Assembly: GCF_003674095.1 (NCBI RefSeq)
Contig: NZ_RDBF01000008.1
Coordinates: 103,077 to 167,076, forward strand
Length of the DNA: 64,000 bases
Source: Aeromicrobium phragmitis
GTDB taxonomy: Bacteria; Actinomycetota; Actinomycetes; Propionibacteriales; Nocardioidaceae
Direction of reading: 5' to 3'
Below the pieces are notes generated by a model. The model did no database searches. It was not told where the DNA came from and was given only the letters and a program-made list of their open reading frames with translations. The position numbers were made by a program, and so were the translations under genes. Shown piece after piece: positions 1-10,634 of this stretch (its first letter is position 1; each line of letters opens with the position of its first letter).

Positions 1-182
1 TCTTCGGCTCGATCGGCCGCACCGACCTCACCGGGGGAGATCACGCCCAGATGCAGCAGAGCTTGCGCGAGAAGGTGCTCAATCTGCCTGATGACGTCGT
101 CGTCCTGCCCGGTCACGGACAGCAGACGTCGGTCGGCCAGGAGAAGGCCACCAACCCGTTCCTCGCGGAGCTGAAGGCATGA
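1..182 (+). CDS. MBL-fold metallo-hydrolase, C-terminal end only
   Basis: The gene starts before the window; 59 residues are visible, in frame from base 3 to the TGA at 180-182. The segments GRTDLTGGDHAQM and LPGHGQQTSVG match the C-terminal part of glyoxalase II-like metallo-beta-lactamase-fold hydrolases, where the late His of the metal site lies in the PGHG motif. A hydrolase of this kind commonly precedes hisS in actinobacteria. Its stop overlaps the hisS start (ATGA), so the two are probably translated together. The substrate cannot be judged from this fragment. Confidence 0.8.
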   Translation, partial: FGSIGRTDLTGGDHAQMQQSLREKVLNLPDDVVVLPGHGQQTSVGQEKATNPFLAELKA

Positions 183-1510
183 GCAAGCTGAGTGGGTTCC
201 CCGAGTACCTGCCGGCGCAGCGCAACGCCGAGCTCGCCGTGCTCGATCACCTGCGCCGTGTCTTCGAACTGCACGGATTCGCCAACATCGAGACGCGCGC
301 GGTCGAGACGATGGACCAGCTCACACGCAAGGGTGAGATCGACAAGGAGGTCTACGTCCTGCGGCGGGTCCACGCCGCCGACGACGAGGGCGACGCCGGC
401 ATGGGTCTGCACTTCGACCTCACCGTGCCGTTCGCCCGCTACGTCCTCGAGAACGCTGGCCACCTGACCTTCCCGTTCCGCCGCTACCAGATCCAGAAGG
501 TATGGCGCGGTGAGCGGCCGCAGCAGGGACGTTTCCGCGAGTTCACCCAGGCCGACATCGACATCGTCGGTGACGGCACCCTGCCGTTCCACTTCGACGT
601 GGAGGTCGCCCGGGTCATGGCCGAGGCGCTGTCGGGCCTTCCCGTACCCGAGCTGACCTTGCAGGTGTCCAACCGCAAGGTGCTCGAGGGGTTCTATCGC
701 GGTCTCGGCATCGCCGATCCCACCGCGGTGATGCAGGTCGTCGACAAGCTCGACAAGCTCCCGGCGGACAAGGTCGCCGGGCTGCTGTGCGAACAGGGGC
801 TCAGCGACGAGCAGGCCGCCCAATGCCTGGCGCTCGCCGACGTCCGTACCACCGACACGTCGTTCGTCGAGCAGGTGCGTGCCCTCGGCGTCGAGCATCC
901 GATGCTCGATGAGGGCCTCGAGGAGCTGGCCGCGGTCGTCGGCGCCGGCGAGCAGGTCCGGGGCGTCGTCGTCACGGCTGACCTGCGGATCGCCCGCGGC
1001 CTCGACTACTACACCGGGACGGTGTTCGAGACGCGGATGGCCGGCTACGAGTCGCTCGGTTCTATCTGTTCCGGTGGCCGATACGACCAGCTCGCGAGCG
1101 ACGGCAAGCGCACGTTCCCCGGTGTGGGCATCTCGCTCGGGGTGTCGCGCCTGCTTGCACCGCTGTTCGCCGACGGCATGACCGCGAGCCGCAGCGTGCC
1201 GTCCGCGGTGCTCGTCGCGCTGGTCGCCGAGGAGAGCCGATCAGTCAGTGACGCCGTCGCTCAGCAGTTGCGCGCGCGGGGCATCCCGGCCGAGGTCGCC
1301 GCGACCGCCCAGAAGTTCGGCAAGCAGATCCGGTACGCCGAGCGGCGAGGTATCCCGTTCGTCTGGTTCCCGCCCGCGGAGGGCGAGGACGGCCACGAGG
1401 TCAAGGACATCCGCACCGGCGACCAGCAGGCGGCCGATCCCGCCGCCTGGGCGCCCCCCGCCAGCGACCTGCGCCCGCAGGTCGTCGTCACGAAGGAGAA
1501 GCAGCAGTGA
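179..1510 (+). CDS. hisS: Histidyl-tRNA synthetase
   Basis: Charges tRNA-His with histidine in the cytoplasm (class II synthetase). The 443-residue protein has the class II core, with [11 protein letters not shown] near residue 80, the HisRS-specific [12 protein letters not shown] near 275, and motif 3 as [12 protein letters not shown] near 315. A C-terminal anticodon-binding domain follows from about 340. The length is normal for bacterial HisRS. The ATG overlaps the stop of the upstream hydrolase by 4 nt, and the TGA overlaps the GTG of aspS by 4 nt, so hisS and aspS form a coupled pair. No T-box or other leader is visible, as expected in an internal operon position. Confidence 0.97.
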   Translation: MSKLSGFPEYLPAQRNAELAVLDHLRRVFELHGFANIETRAVETMDQLTRKGEIDKEVYVLRRVHAADDEGDAGMGLHFDLTVPFARYVLENAGHLTFPFRRYQIQKVWRGERPQQGRFREFTQADIDIVGDGTLPFHFDVEVARVMAEALSGLPVPELTLQVSNRKVLEGFYRGLGIADPTAVMQVVDKLDKLPADKVAGLLCEQGLSDEQAAQCLALADVRTTDTSFVEQVRALGVEHPMLDEGLEELAAVVGAGEQVRGVVVTADLRIARGLDYYTGTVFETRMAGYESLGSICSGGRYDQLASDGKRTFPGVGISLGVSRLLAPLFADGMTASRSVPSAVLVALVAEESRSVSDAVAQQLRARGIPAEVAATAQKFGKQIRYAERRGIPFVWFPPAEGEDGHEVKDIRTGDQQAADPAAWAPPASDLRPQVVVTKEKQQ

Positions 1511-3258
1511 TCCGCACGCACGACGCCGGAACCCTGACCGCCGCGAACATCGGCGAGCAGGTCACGCTCGCCGGATGGGTCGCCCGGCGCCGCGACCACG
1601 GTGGCGTCGCGTTCATCGACCTGCGCGAGGCCTCCGGCGTCGTCCAGGTGGTCGTCCGTGAGGACGTCGCGCATCAGCTCCGCGCCGAGTACTGCCTGCG
1701 GATCGTCGGCACGGTGCAGAAGCGCCCCGAGGGCAACGAGAACCTGGGCATCGCGACCGGCGAGATCGAGGTCATCGCCGACGACGTGGAGATCCTCAGC
1801 TCGGCCGCGCCGCTCCCGTTCCCGATCGACGACGCTGTCGACGTGGGCGAGGAGGTGCGGTTGAAGCATCGCTACCTGGACCTGCGCCGCAGCGGCCCGG
1901 CCGCTGCGATCCGGCTGCGCAGCAAGGTCAACGCGGCCGCCCGCCGGGTGCTCGAGCGGCACGCCTTCGTCGAGATCGAGACGCCGACGCTCACGCGTTC
2001 GACGCCCGAGGGCGCGCGGGACTTCCTCGTTCCGGCGCGGCTCAAGCCGGGCAGCTGGTATGCGCTGCCGCAGAGCCCGCAGTTGTTCAAACAGCTCCTC
2101 ATGGTCGGCGGCATGGAGCGGTACTACCAGATCGCCCGCTGCTACCGCGACGAGGACTTCCGGGCCGACCGGCAGCCGGAGTTCACCCAGCTCGACCTCG
2201 AGATGAGCTTCGTCGAGCCCGACGACGTCATGGCGCTCGCCGAGGAGATCTACGTCGAGCTGTGGAAGCTCATCGGCGTCGACCTGCCCACGCCGTTCCC
2301 GCGAATCACGTACGCGGACGCGATGGCCAAGTACGGCTCGGACAAGCCGGACCTGCGCCTCGACCTCGAGCTGACCGAATGCACCGAGTACTTCGCCGAC
2401 ACGCCCTTCCGCGTGTTCCAGGCGCCGTACGTCGGTGCGGTGGTCATGCCCGGCGGTGCCTCCCAGCCGCGCCGCCAGCTCGACGCCTGGCAGGAGTGGG
2501 CGAAACAGCGCGGTGCCAAGGGCCTCGCATACGTGCTTATCGGTGAGGACGGTGAGCTGAGCGGACCGGTCGCCAAGAACCTGTCCGATGACGAGAAGGC
2601 CGGCCTGGCCGAGTTCGTCGGCGCCCAGCCCGGCGACTGCGTCTTCTTCGCGGCCGGTGCGCGCAAGTCGAGCCAGAACCTGCTGGGTGCCGCGCGCCTG
2701 GAGATCGGGCACCGTTGCGGGCTCATCGACGAGTCGGCCTGGGCGTTCTGCTGGGTCGTGGACTGGCCGATGTTCGAGCCGGTGAACGAGCTGGACTCCG
2801 GCGATGTCGCCGTGGGTGCAGGGGAGTGGACTGCCGTCCACCACGCCTTCACCGCGCCGCAGGATCCCGCGACCCTCGACGACCCGGGCACCTCGCTCGC
2901 GCAGGCGTACGACATCGTCTGCAACGGCAATGAGATCGGCGGCGGTTCGATTCGTATCCACCGCGACGACGTTCAGTCCAAGGTCTTCGAGATCATGGGG
3001 ATCGGCGCTGAGGAGGCCCAGGAGAAGTTCGGGTTCCTGCTCGACGCCTTCCGGTTCGGCGCGCCGCCGCACGGCGGCATCGCCTTCGGGTGGGACCGTA
3101 CGTGCGCGCTGCTCTCGGGCGCCGACTCGATCCGAGAGGTCATCGCGTTCCCGAAGTCCGGCGGCGGCTACGACCCGCTCACTGCGGCTCCGGCACCCAT
3201 CACCGCTCAGCAGCGCGAAGAAGCCGGCGTCGACGCGGTCCCCGAGGGCGACGTCTGA
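1507..3258 (+). CDS. aspS: Aspartyl-tRNA synthetase
   Basis: Charges tRNA-Asp; bacterial-type class IIb synthetase of 583 residues. An N-terminal OB-fold anticodon domain (about 1-105) precedes the catalytic core. Motif 2 reads [20 protein letters not shown] near residue 213, the bacterial GAD insertion follows, and motif 3 is [20 protein letters not shown] near 524. The GTG start is chosen because it forms a GTGA overlap with the hisS stop. Many actinobacterial AspRS enzymes also charge tRNA-Asn and rely on GatCAB for repair; I cannot decide that from sequence. The TGA is followed directly by a REP-like repeat cluster. Confidence 0.97.
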   Translation: MIRTHDAGTLTAANIGEQVTLAGWVARRRDHGGVAFIDLREASGVVQVVVREDVAHQLRAEYCLRIVGTVQKRPEGNENLGIATGEIEVIADDVEILSSAAPLPFPIDDAVDVGEEVRLKHRYLDLRRSGPAAAIRLRSKVNAAARRVLERHAFVEIETPTLTRSTPEGARDFLVPARLKPGSWYALPQSPQLFKQLLMVGGMERYYQIARCYRDEDFRADRQPEFTQLDLEMSFVEPDDVMALAEEIYVELWKLIGVDLPTPFPRITYADAMAKYGSDKPDLRLDLELTECTEYFADTPFRVFQAPYVGAVVMPGGASQPRRQLDAWQEWAKQRGAKGLAYVLIGEDGELSGPVAKNLSDDEKAGLAEFVGAQPGDCVFFAAGARKSSQNLLGAARLEIGHRCGLIDESAWAFCWVVDWPMFEPVNELDSGDVAVGAGEWTAVHHAFTAPQDPATLDDPGTSLAQAYDIVCNGNEIGGGSIRIHRDDVQSKVFEIMGIGAEEAQEKFGFLLDAFRFGAPPHGGIAFGWDRTCALLSGADSIREVIAFPKSGGGYDPLTAAPAPITAQQREEAGVDAVPEGDV

Positions 3259-3370
3259 GCGGTGACCTATCCCGTACGTCGGTCTCTGAGCGGTGAGCCA
3301 TCCCGCACCCGCTCAGCGGGCGGTGAGCTATCACGCAGCGCACGCGCTTCGGTGCGGGACAGCTCACCGC
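3259..3370. repeat. REP-like hairpin repeats, cluster A
   Basis: Four units of an 18-19 nt repeat related to GCGGTGAGCTATCACGCA lie between aspS and rarA. Three are in plus orientation, at 3259-3277, 3290-3308 and 3320-3337. One is inverted at 3353-3370 (TGCGGGACAGCTCACCGC). The third and fourth units can fold into a hairpin. The same family recurs at 20116-20348 and 44143-44193, always outside genes. The role is unknown; repeats of this kind can act as terminators or mRNA-end stabilisers. Confidence 0.85.
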
Positions 3371-3397
3371 CCGAGGCGGGGCGGTGCGGGTGGCGGC

Positions 3398-3403
3398 TAG
3401 GCT
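3398..3403 (+). promoter_or_regulatory. -10 box of a probable leaderless rarA promoter
   Basis: TAGGCT ends 6 nt before the rarA ATG and no Shine-Dalgarno sequence is present. Transcription should therefore begin at or within a base or two of the start codon. This is inferred from spacing and from the same pattern at other genes in the window. Confidence 0.6.
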
Positions 3404-3409
3404 CGCAAC

Positions 3410-4774
3410 ATGACCTCTGACGGTCTTTTCGACCTGCCCGACGCGCCGCCGTCCCGGCCCGATTCGGGCGGGACGCTCGCCGGGAACCAGCACGCCTCGG
3501 CGCCACTCGCGGTGCGGATGCGACCGCGCAGCCTCGACGAGCTCGTGGGGCAGCAGCATCTGCTCGCGCCGGGTTCGCCGCTGCGGCAGATGATCGACGG
3601 TCACAAGCCGCTCACCATCTTGCTCTGGGGACCTCCGGGCACCGGCAAGACGACGCTGGCGAGCCTCATCAGCGCCCAGACCGAACGGCGGTTCGTCGAG
3701 GTCTCGGCGGTCAGCGCCGGGGTCAAGGAGGTTCGTGAGGTCATCGCCGGCGCCCGCCGAGCGCTGGCGGCCACCGGCCAGGAGACCGTGCTGTTCGTCG
3801 ACGAGGTGCACCGGTTCAGTAAGGCCCAGCAGGACGCGCTGCTCCCCGGCGTGGAGAATCGCTGGGTCAGCCTCGTCGCGGCCACGACCGAGAACCCGCA
3901 CTTCAGCGTCATCTCGCCGTTGCTGAGCCGCTCGCTGCTACTCACCCTGGAATCGTTGACCGACGACGACGTCGCCACCCTCGTCGACCGCGCCCTCACG
4001 GACGAACGCGGTCTAGCCGGCGCGATCACGCTCACCGACGACGCCCGAGAGCACGTGGTCCGGCTCGCCGGCGGCGACGGCCGGCGGGCGTTGACCTATC
4101 TCGAGGCGGCAGCCGGTGCGGCGACGGCGCAGGGCAAGACGGAGATCACCGTCGAGGACGCCGCGCTCGCCGTCGACCGCGCCGCGGTGCGATACGACCG
4201 CCAGGGCGATCAGCACTACGACGTCACGAGCGCGTTCATCAAGTCGATCCGCGGCTCCGATGTCGACGCCGCGCTGCACTATCTGGCCCGGATGATCGAG
4301 GCGGGGGAAGACCCTCGGTTCATCGCCCGCCGACTCATGATCCACGCGAGCGAGGACATCGGCATGGCCGATCCCACGGCCCTGCCGGTGGCCACGGCGA
4401 CCGCGCAGGCGGTGGCGATGATCGGCTTTCCCGAGGCGCGGATCCCGCTCGCGCAGGCCGTCATCCACCTGGCCACGGCACCGAAGTCGAACGCCGTCAT
4501 CACCGCGATCGACGCGGCACTCGCCGATGTGCGAGCCGGCAAGGTCGGAGCCGTTCCACCGGCCCTGCGGGACGCCCACTACGCGGGGGCCAAGAAGCTC
4601 GGGCATGGGCACGACTACGTCTACGCGCACGACGACCCGCGCGGTGTGGTCCCCCAGCAGTACGCGCCCGACGACGTCGACGGTGCGGAGTACTTCCGCC
4701 CGGGGCGTCACGGTGCTGAGGCCGCGCTTGCCGATCGCCTCGCCCGTATTCGCGCCATCCTCCGTGACCGGTAA
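3410..4774 (+). CDS. rarA: Replication-associated recombination protein A (MgsA/RarA AAA+ ATPase)
   Basis: AAA+ ATPase of the RuvB/clamp-loader group that acts at stalled replication forks and single-stranded DNA ends. The 454-residue protein has a Walker [10 protein letters not shown] near 74-82 and a Walker [10 protein letters not shown] near 127. A sensor region [14 protein letters not shown] follows, then the C-terminal tetramerisation domain with [20 protein letters not shown] near 300 and the PPALRDAHY segment. Length and motif order match the family. It is expressed from its own, probably leaderless, promoter after the REP cluster. The following gene begins 9 nt after its stop. Confidence 0.96.
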   Translation: MTSDGLFDLPDAPPSRPDSGGTLAGNQHASAPLAVRMRPRSLDELVGQQHLLAPGSPLRQMIDGHKPLTILLWGPPGTGKTTLASLISAQTERRFVEVSAVSAGVKEVREVIAGARRALAATGQETVLFVDEVHRFSKAQQDALLPGVENRWVSLVAATTENPHFSVISPLLSRSLLLTLESLTDDDVATLVDRALTDERGLAGAITLTDDAREHVVRLAGGDGRRALTYLEAAAGAATAQGKTEITVEDAALAVDRAAVRYDRQGDQHYDVTSAFIKSIRGSDVDAALHYLARMIEAGEDPRFIARRLMIHASEDIGMADPTALPVATATAQAVAMIGFPEARIPLAQAVIHLATAPKSNAVITAIDAALADVRAGKVGAVPPALRDAHYAGAKKLGHGHDYVYAHDDPRGVVPQQYAPDDVDGAEYFRPGRHGAEAALADRLARIRAILRDR

Positions 4775-4777
4775 CCT
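4772..4777 (+). promoter_or_regulatory. -10 box of a probable leaderless promoter before the 4784 gene
   Basis: TAACCT overlaps the TAA stop of rarA and ends 6 nt before the ATG at 4784. There is no Shine-Dalgarno sequence. Confidence 0.55.
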
Positions 4778-4783
4778 CGTCGT

Positions 4784-5272
4784 ATGCCCTCTTCGGTCGA
4801 CGTCGTCGTGCTCGGCGTGGCCGCGGTGCTCGCCGTGGTCGCGCTTGTCGCCGCGCTCGTCGCCCTGCGCGCGGTCCGGGAGGTCAAGGCGTTGCGCGCC
4901 TCCACGGCACCGGTCCGGGCGTCCGGCGAGCCCGAGCAGCACGGTGGTCAGGACCTCGAGGTCCGCCCGGCGGAGGCATCGCTCGTGGCACCCGCCTCGG
5001 CCCCCGAGGCTCGCATCATCGAGGGGCGCGTGATCGTCCCGCCGACCCAAGAGCAGCTCGTGGCCGCGCAGATGACTCGGCCCAGTGTGCGGATCGCCAT
5101 CGTCGTCGCCGGGGTGATGCATGCTCTGCGCCCCGAGAGTCGTGACCGCATCGGTGGCCTCATGCGCCGCGAGTACCGCCAGCGGCGCCGGGCACGCCAG
5201 CGCGCGGCTCGCCGCGCCGCGCGCGTCGCCCCACCTCCTCCTGGCCAGACCGACGGATGGATGAGCTCATGA
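4784..5272 (+). CDS. Hypothetical membrane-anchored protein upstream of alaS
   Basis: I do not recognise a named family. The 162-residue protein has one N-terminal hydrophobic helix (about residues 5-30, rich in Val, Ala and Leu). A linker follows, then the conserved-looking segment [19 protein letters not shown] near 77-95. The C-terminus is very basic (many Arg, about 120-150) and may bind nucleic acid or membrane phospholipid. The stop overlaps the next ATG (ATGA), coupling it to the 5269 gene and then alaS. A pair of small membrane proteins before alaS is common in actinobacteria, but the function is unknown. Confidence 0.75.
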   Translation: MPSSVDVVVLGVAAVLAVVALVAALVALRAVREVKALRASTAPVRASGEPEQHGGQDLEVRPAEASLVAPASAPEARIIEGRVIVPPTQEQLVAAQMTRPSVRIAIVVAGVMHALRPESRDRIGGLMRREYRQRRRARQRAARRAARVAPPPPGQTDGWMSS

Positions 5273-5541
5273 CCCCACGTGTCCTGTGGTTCGTCGCGGG
5301 AACCGCCGCCGGGGTGTACGCCTCGGTCAAGGCCCGGCGCGCCGCCTACCGCATGTCGATGCCCGGCCTCATCGATCAGGCGAGCGCGCTCGGCTCGGGC
5401 GTGCGCGCCTTCAACGCCGAGATGCGGGAGGGCATGCAGGCCAAGGAGTACCAACTGCGCTCCGAGGCGCTCGGCGCGCCGCAGCTCGATCCCGCCCCCA
5501 CCGACCAGCCCCGACTGTCACTCGAGAAGGACCCCACCTGA
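5269..5541 (+). CDS. Small DUF6167-like protein upstream of alaS
   Basis: A 90-residue protein with a short N-terminal hydrophobic segment ([20 protein letters not shown]) followed by a charged, helical stretch. It resembles the DUF6167 proteins found just before alaS in actinobacteria; that match is from memory and not confirmed. I chose the ATG at 5269, which forms an ATGA overlap with the preceding stop, over the in-frame ATG at 5257, which lies inside the upstream gene. Its TGA shares one base with the alaS ATG. No enzymatic motif is visible. Confidence 0.75.
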   Translation: MTPRVLWFVAGTAAGVYASVKARRAAYRMSMPGLIDQASALGSGVRAFNAEMREGMQAKEYQLRSEALGAPQLDPAPTDQPRLSLEKDPT

Positions 5542-8192
5542 TGGACACCGCAGAGATCCGGCGCCGATTCCTCGCGCATTTCGAGGCCGCCGGCCACACG
5601 GTCGTGCCCTCGGCGCCGCTGCTGTTCGACGACCCCAATCTGCTGTTCGTCAACGCGGGCATGGTGCCGTTCAAGCCCTACTTCCTCGGTCAGGAGACGC
5701 CTCCGTTCGATCGGGCGACGAGTGTTCAAAAGTGCGTCCGCACCCTCGACATCGAGGAGGTCGGCAAGACCACCCGGCACGGCACGTTCTTCCAGATGAA
5801 CGGCAACTTCAGCTTCGGCGACTACTTCAAGGAAGGCGCCATCGAGCTGGCGTGGTCGCTCATCACCAACCCCGTCGACGCCGGCGGCCTCGGGTTCGAC
5901 CCGGACCGGATCTGGGTGACCGTGCTGCACAGCGACACCGAGGCGCGCGAGCTGTGGAAGAAGATCGCCGGGCTTCCCGGCGAACGCATCCAGAACCGCG
6001 GCCTGCTCGACAACTACTGGAACATGGGCGTTCCCGGTCCCGGCGGACCGTGCTCGGAGATCTATGTCGACCGCGGCCCGCAGTACGGCCCCGACGGCGG
6101 GCCGGAGGCCGATGAGGACCGGTTCCTGGAGATCTGGAACCTCGTCTTCATGCAGGAGGAGCTGAGCGAGGTCCGCGCGAAGGACGACTTCGACGTCCTC
6201 GCTCCCTTGCCGAAGAAGAACATCGACACCGGCATGGGCCTCGAGCGTGTCGCGTATCTCCTGCAGGGCAAGGAGAACATGTACGAGATCGACGAGGTCT
6301 TCCCGGTCATCGCCAGGGCCGCGGAGCTCTCGGGCAAGCGCTACGGCGCCGACCACGTCGACGACGTGCGCTTCCGGGTCATCGCCGATCACGTCCGCAG
6401 CGGCCTGATGCTCATCGGCGACGGCGTCACGCCGGGTAACGAGGCGCGAGGCTACGTGCTGCGCCGGCTGCTGCGCCGCGCGGTGCGCTCGATGCGCCTG
6501 CTGGGCTATGAGGGCCCGGCACTGCCCGAGCTCCTCCCGGTCAGCCTCGACCGCATGAAGCGTTCGTACCCCGAGCTGGAGGCCGACTTCGCCCGGATCA
6601 GCCAGGTCGCCTACGCCGAAGAGGAAGCGTTCCGCTCTACCTTGGCCAAGGGCACGCAGGTCTTCGACCTCGCCGCCGGTGAGACCAAGCGCACCGGTGC
6701 CTCGCGGCTCAGCGGCGACAAGGCTTTTCAGCTGCACGACACGTACGGCTTCCCGATCGATCTCACCCTCGAGATGGCCGCCGAGCAGGGGCTCAGCGTC
6801 GACGAGGAGGGCTTCCGCGGGCTCATGGCCGAGCAGCGCGCGCGGGCCAAGGCCGATGCGAAGGCCAAGAAGGGCAGTCACGCCGACACGACGCTCTACC
6901 GCGAGACGCTCGACGCCCACGGCCCCACCGACTGGCAGGCGTACACGACGCTCAGCACCGAGTCCCGTGTGCTGGCGCTGTACGCGCAGGGCGCCGCCAC
7001 ACCCGCGGCCGGTGCAGGCACTCTTGCCGAGGTCGTGCTCGATCGCACCCCGTTCTACGCCGAGTCCGGCGGTCAGAATGCCGACGCGGGCACGCTGGTG
7101 TGGGACGGCGGCCGCGCCGAGGTCCTCGACGTCCAGCGGCCGGTCCGCGGGCTCGTCGTACACCAGGTGCGCGTCCTCGAGGGCGAGCTCACCGTCGACG
7201 TGCTGCTGTCCGCCGACGTCGACCGCGAGTGGCGCGTCGGCGCCTGCCAGGCGCACTCGGGTACCCACGTGGTGCACGCCGCGCTACGTGAGGTCCTCGG
7301 CCCCACGGCGCTGCAGTCCGGCTCGTACAACCGGCCCGGCTACCTGCGTCTCGACTTCGGCTGGAACGGCGCCCTGTCGCCCGAACAGCTCCACGACGTC
7401 GAAGAAGCGTCCAACCGGGCTCTGCGTGAGGATCTGCCGGTCTCGGCGGCGATCATGCCGCTGCCCAAGGCCCGCGAGATCGGCGCGCTCGCCCTGTTCG
7501 GTGAGACGTATGGCGAGGACGTGCGCGTCGTCGAGATCGGCGGGCCTTGGTCGCGGGAGCTGTGCGGTGGCACCCATGTGCAGCGCTCGAGCCAGATCGG
7601 CACCGTCGTGGTCACCTCCGACTCCTCGGTCGGCGCGGGTAACCGCCGCGTCGAGGCGCTCGTCGGCATCGAGGGCTTCCGCTACCTCGCCAAGGAACGC
7701 GACCTCGTGCTCCAGCTGACCGACCTGCTCAAAACCAAGCCCGACGACGTGCCCGGTCGAGTCCAGGATCTCGTCAGCCGGCTCCGGGCGAGCGAGAAGG
7801 AACTCGAACGACTCAAGTCCGCGCAGCTGCTCGGTGCTGCCGGCGACCTCGCCAAGAACGCCAAGGACGTCGACGGCGTGGCCTTGGTCGCCCACCGGGC
7901 CGACGGCGTCGGTGGCGGCGACGTTCGCCAGATGGCTCTCGACATCCGCGGCCGTCTCCAGGACCGGCCGGCAGTCGTCGTCGTGATCGGCACGGCGGGC
8001 GACAAGCCGAGCGTGGTCGTCGCGGTCAACCCGGCCGCGCAGGAGCGGGGCATTGCGGCGAACCAGCTGGTCGGCGTCATCGGCGAGAAGATCGGCGGAC
8101 GCGGCGGCGGCAAGGCCGACGTCGCGCAGGGCGGCGGCAGCGACCTCGCGGGAATCGACGCCGCGTTCGCCGCGGTCGAGGCGGCGCTCTGA
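5541..8192 (+). CDS. alaS: Alanyl-tRNA synthetase
   Basis: Charges tRNA-Ala and edits Ser/Gly mischarging; 883 residues, full length. The class II catalytic domain starts at [20 protein letters not shown] and contains [18 protein letters not shown]. The editing domain carries the zinc site, with [11 protein letters not shown] near 572 and [13 protein letters not shown] near 674. The C-terminal DHHA1-type domain ends with a Gly-rich [15 protein letters not shown] segment. Reading upstream in frame gives a longer product, but the conserved N-terminus and the TGATG junction with the previous gene fix the start at 5541. ruvX follows after 2 nt. Confidence 0.97.
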   Translation: MDTAEIRRRFLAHFEAAGHTVVPSAPLLFDDPNLLFVNAGMVPFKPYFLGQETPPFDRATSVQKCVRTLDIEEVGKTTRHGTFFQMNGNFSFGDYFKEGAIELAWSLITNPVDAGGLGFDPDRIWVTVLHSDTEARELWKKIAGLPGERIQNRGLLDNYWNMGVPGPGGPCSEIYVDRGPQYGPDGGPEADEDRFLEIWNLVFMQEELSEVRAKDDFDVLAPLPKKNIDTGMGLERVAYLLQGKENMYEIDEVFPVIARAAELSGKRYGADHVDDVRFRVIADHVRSGLMLIGDGVTPGNEARGYVLRRLLRRAVRSMRLLGYEGPALPELLPVSLDRMKRSYPELEADFARISQVAYAEEEAFRSTLAKGTQVFDLAAGETKRTGASRLSGDKAFQLHDTYGFPIDLTLEMAAEQGLSVDEEGFRGLMAEQRARAKADAKAKKGSHADTTLYRETLDAHGPTDWQAYTTLSTESRVLALYAQGAATPAAGAGTLAEVVLDRTPFYAESGGQNADAGTLVWDGGRAEVLDVQRPVRGLVVHQVRVLEGELTVDVLLSADVDREWRVGACQAHSGTHVVHAALREVLGPTALQSGSYNRPGYLRLDFGWNGALSPEQLHDVEEASNRALREDLPVSAAIMPLPKAREIGALALFGETYGEDVRVVEIGGPWSRELCGGTHVQRSSQIGTVVVTSDSSVGAGNRRVEALVGIEGFRYLAKERDLVLQLTDLLKTKPDDVPGRVQDLVSRLRASEKELERLKSAQLLGAAGDLAKNAKDVDGVALVAHRADGVGGGDVRQMALDIRGRLQDRPAVVVVIGTAGDKPSVVVAVNPAAQERGIAANQLVGVIGEKIGGRGGGKADVAQGGGSDLAGIDAAFAAVEAAL

Positions 8193-8194
8193 AC

Positions 8195-8665
8195 ATGCGA
8201 CGAGGGCGTCGGCTCGGGATCGACGTGGGCGAGGTCCGCATCGGGGTGGCGAGCTGCGACCCCGACGGCACGATCGCCACTCCGGTCGAGACCGTCCCGG
8301 CCCGTGGCGGCGACCCGATCGCCCGGATCGCGGCGCTGGTCCGCGAGTACGAGGCCATCGAGTGCGTCGTCGGCCTGCCCGTCGGCCTGTCCGGTCGCGA
8401 GGGTGCCGCGGCCGCCAAGGCGCGCGACTTCGCGACGCAGCTCCTGGCTGCGATCCCCGGCGTGTCGGTACGGTTGGTCGACGAACGGATGTCCACGGTC
8501 ACGGCGAGCTCGCAGTTGCGAGCGTCGGGGCGCACGGCGAAGTCCTCGCGCTCGGTCATCGATCAGGCCGCGGCGACCGTGATCTTGCAGACGGCGCTCG
8601 ACGCCGAACGGACCCGGGGAGCGGCCCCGGGGGAACTCCTCGACGATGGGATCGAGACGACATGA
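8195..8665 (+). CDS. ruvX: RuvX/YqgF-type RNase H-like nuclease
   Basis: Putative pre-16S rRNA nuclease or Holliday-junction-resolvase-like protein of the YqgF family, 156 residues. RNase H-fold acidic motifs are visible: GIDVGEVRIGVA near 8, VVGLPVGLSGREG near 57, VRLVDERMSTVTA near 91, and the final helix DQAAATVILQ near 123. The alaS-ruvX-mltG-aroE order is the standard actinobacterial block. The ATG of mltG overlaps its stop (ATGA). Confidence 0.93.
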   Translation: MRRGRRLGIDVGEVRIGVASCDPDGTIATPVETVPARGGDPIARIAALVREYEAIECVVGLPVGLSGREGAAAAKARDFATQLLAAIPGVSVRLVDERMSTVTASSQLRASGRTAKSSRSVIDQAAATVILQTALDAERTRGAAPGELLDDGIETT

Positions 8666-9810
8666 GCAACGACAGCGGGCTGGATCTGCTGACCGGAGGC
8701 GGCGCGGACGGTTCGGGGGACGACGGCAACGGCAACGGCAACGGCCGGGGCGGCCGCCGCCGCGCGGAGCCGCCACGGCGCTCCGGACGCGGCAAACTCC
8801 TCGCGGCGCTCGTGGTGATCGTGGTGCTGTGCGCGGGAGGCTTCTGGGCTTTCGGTGAGGTCCGGGACCGGTTCGGCGCTCCGGACGACTACAGCGGCGA
8901 GGGATCGGGCGAGGTCACGGTGCAGATCGCCGAGGGCGCGAACGGCGCCCAGATCGCCCAGACGCTGTATGAGAACGACGTCGTCGCGTCCACGGAGGCG
9001 TTCTACCGCTTGTCGATGTCTGATCAGCGAGCCCAGACGATTCAACCCGGCACGTATCAGCTTCGGCAGAAGATGTCCGCCAAGGCGGCGCTCGATGCGC
9101 TCGTGGACCGCGCCAATCGCGTCGAATCGCGGGTGACGGTGCCCGAAGGCACTCGGGTCGACGACATCGTGCAGCTGATCGCCGAGAACACCGACATCAC
9201 CGCTGAGGACCTCGAAGCGGCGCTCGCCGATCCGGCCGGTATCGGGCTGCCCGAGGTGGCCCAGGGCAATCCGGAGGGGTATCTCTTCCCCGAGACGTAC
9301 TTCGTGGAGCCCGACACCACCGCCACGCAGCTGCTCAGCCAGATGGTGCAGCAGACCGTGCAGGTCACCGATGAGCTGGGCATCGAGGAGCGGGCCGCAG
9401 CCCTCGGCTACAACGCCGAGGAGATCATGACGATCGCCAGCATCCTCGAGTGGGAGGTCAACAACGAGGAGGACTTCCGCAAGGCGGCGCGGGTGATCTA
9501 CAACCGACTCGACGTGGGCGAGGCCCTGCGGATGGACTCCACCGTCCACTACGTGAGCGGCCGTCGCGGTGACGCGTTCACCACCGACGAGGAGCGCAAC
9601 GCCGACTCGCCGTACAACACCTACCGTTACCCGGGCCTGCCGCCCGGACCGATCGGCTCGCCGGGTAAGGCGGCCATCGAGGCGGCATTGAACCCGGCGG
9701 AGGGAGAGTGGATGTACTTCGTCGCCGACGTCGAGACCGGTGAGACGACGTTCACGAACACCTATGCCGAGCACCAGCAGGCGTGTCGCGACGCCGGTTT
9801 CGAGTGCTGA
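8662..9810 (+). CDS. mltG: Endolytic murein transglycosylase MltG (YceG-like)
   Basis: Cleaves nascent peptidoglycan strands at the outer face of the membrane. The 382-residue protein has a disordered Gly/Asn/Arg-rich cytoplasmic start, one transmembrane helix at about 44-65 (KLLAALVVIVVLCAGGFWAF), and the extracytoplasmic YceG domain. The EGYLFPETYF segment and TIASILEWEV near 256-266 are family hallmarks. The Glu in ASILE aligns with the catalytic Glu of E. coli MltG (E218). The second part of that motif (EWEV rather than EKET) differs slightly. The start is fixed by the ATGA overlap with ruvX, and the stop overlaps the aroE ATG by one base. Confidence 0.94.
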   Translation: MSNDSGLDLLTGGGADGSGDDGNGNGNGRGGRRRAEPPRRSGRGKLLAALVVIVVLCAGGFWAFGEVRDRFGAPDDYSGEGSGEVTVQIAEGANGAQIAQTLYENDVVASTEAFYRLSMSDQRAQTIQPGTYQLRQKMSAKAALDALVDRANRVESRVTVPEGTRVDDIVQLIAENTDITAEDLEAALADPAGIGLPEVAQGNPEGYLFPETYFVEPDTTATQLLSQMVQQTVQVTDELGIEERAAALGYNAEEIMTIASILEWEVNNEEDFRKAARVIYNRLDVGEALRMDSTVHYVSGRRGDAFTTDEERNADSPYNTYRYPGLPPGPIGSPGKAAIEAALNPAEGEWMYFVADVETGETTFTNTYAEHQQACRDAGFEC

Positions 9811-10625
9811 TGGCCGCGCCACGCCGGTGCGCCGTCGTCGGTCGCCCCATCACGCATTCGCTGTCCCCGGTCATGCACCGGGCCGCGTACGACGCCCTCG
9901 GGCTCGACTGGAGCTACGAAGCGCTCGACGTGGGTCCGGGCGGGCTCACCGCGTTCACCGAGCACCTCGACGAGGCATGGCGCGGGCTCTCGGTCACGAT
10001 GCCGCTGAAGCGCGAGGCCGCCGAGCTCGCCGTGCATCGCAGCGACGACGTGACGTTCCTGGGAGTCGCGAACACGCTGGTGCGCGAGCACGACGGCTGG
10101 CACGCCAGCAACACCGACGTCCCCGGTGCCTTGACCGCCTTGCGCGAGGCGGGCGTCGAGTGCGTCCGTCACGTGCGCGTGCTCGGCGGCGGAGCCACGG
10201 CTGCGTCGCTCGTGCTCGCCGCTCATCGGCTCGGTGCGTCCCGCGTCAGCCTGCACCTGCGTGAGCCGGCACGAGCGGCGGAGACGCTCGAGGTCGCCCG
10301 TGCTCTCGGCATGGAGGTCGACGTCGTCGGCCTCGAGACGCCGGTCCTCGACCCCGTGGACCTCCTGGTCAACACCATCCCGCCGACGGCCACCGCCGGC
10401 CGGTCACACGAACTCGTCGAAGCCTCGGGCGCGGTCTTCGAGGCGCTCTACGACCCGTGGCCCTCGCCCCTGCTGCGGGCCGCGGAGGAAGAGGGCCTCC
10501 CGGCGTGCTCGGGCCTCGACCTCCTGGTGCACCAGGCCGTGCTCCAAGTCGTGGCGATGACCGGTCAGGTCGTCGATCCACAGGTGCTTCGCGCGCCCGC
10601 GTTCGACGCGGTCGCGGCGCGATAG
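9810..10625 (+). CDS. aroE: Shikimate dehydrogenase
   Basis: Reduces 3-dehydroshikimate to shikimate with NADPH. The 271-residue protein begins AAPRRCAVVGRPITHSLSP, the SLSP motif being the shikimate-binding loop. The catalytic Lys is in SVTMPLKREA near 60, and NTLV and SNTDVPG complete the substrate site. The nucleotide loop is GGGATAAS instead of the usual GAGGAA type. The ATG at 9810 (TGATG with mltG) is preferred to a GTG at 9783 inside mltG. It is separated from aroC by a peptidase gene with its own promoter. Confidence 0.93.
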   Translation: MAAPRRCAVVGRPITHSLSPVMHRAAYDALGLDWSYEALDVGPGGLTAFTEHLDEAWRGLSVTMPLKREAAELAVHRSDDVTFLGVANTLVREHDGWHASNTDVPGALTALREAGVECVRHVRVLGGGATAASLVLAAHRLGASRVSLHLREPARAAETLEVARALGMEVDVVGLETPVLDPVDLLVNTIPPTATAGRSHELVEASGAVFEALYDPWPSPLLRAAEEEGLPACSGLDLLVHQAVLQVVAMTGQVVDPQVLRAPAFDAVAAR

Positions 10626-10628
10626 TCT
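10623..10628 (+). promoter_or_regulatory. -10 box of a probable leaderless promoter for the prepilin peptidase-like gene
   Basis: TAGTCT overlaps the aroE stop (TAG 10623-10625) and lies 6 nt before the GTG at 10635, with no ribosome-binding site. Confidence 0.6.
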
Positions 10629-10634
10629 CGCGAC

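Noticed and set aside
3259..3409. T-box leader in front of a synthetase-linked operon
   Set aside because: No T-box sequence or specifier hairpin is present; the region is filled by REP-like repeats. The other synthetase genes (hisS, aspS, alaS, pheS, tyrS) also lack space or motifs for one.
5286..5540. N-terminal extension of alaS by 85 codons
   Set aside because: The extension is the out-of-frame reading of the small gene before it; the conserved AlaRS start and the TGATG junction place the start at 5541.
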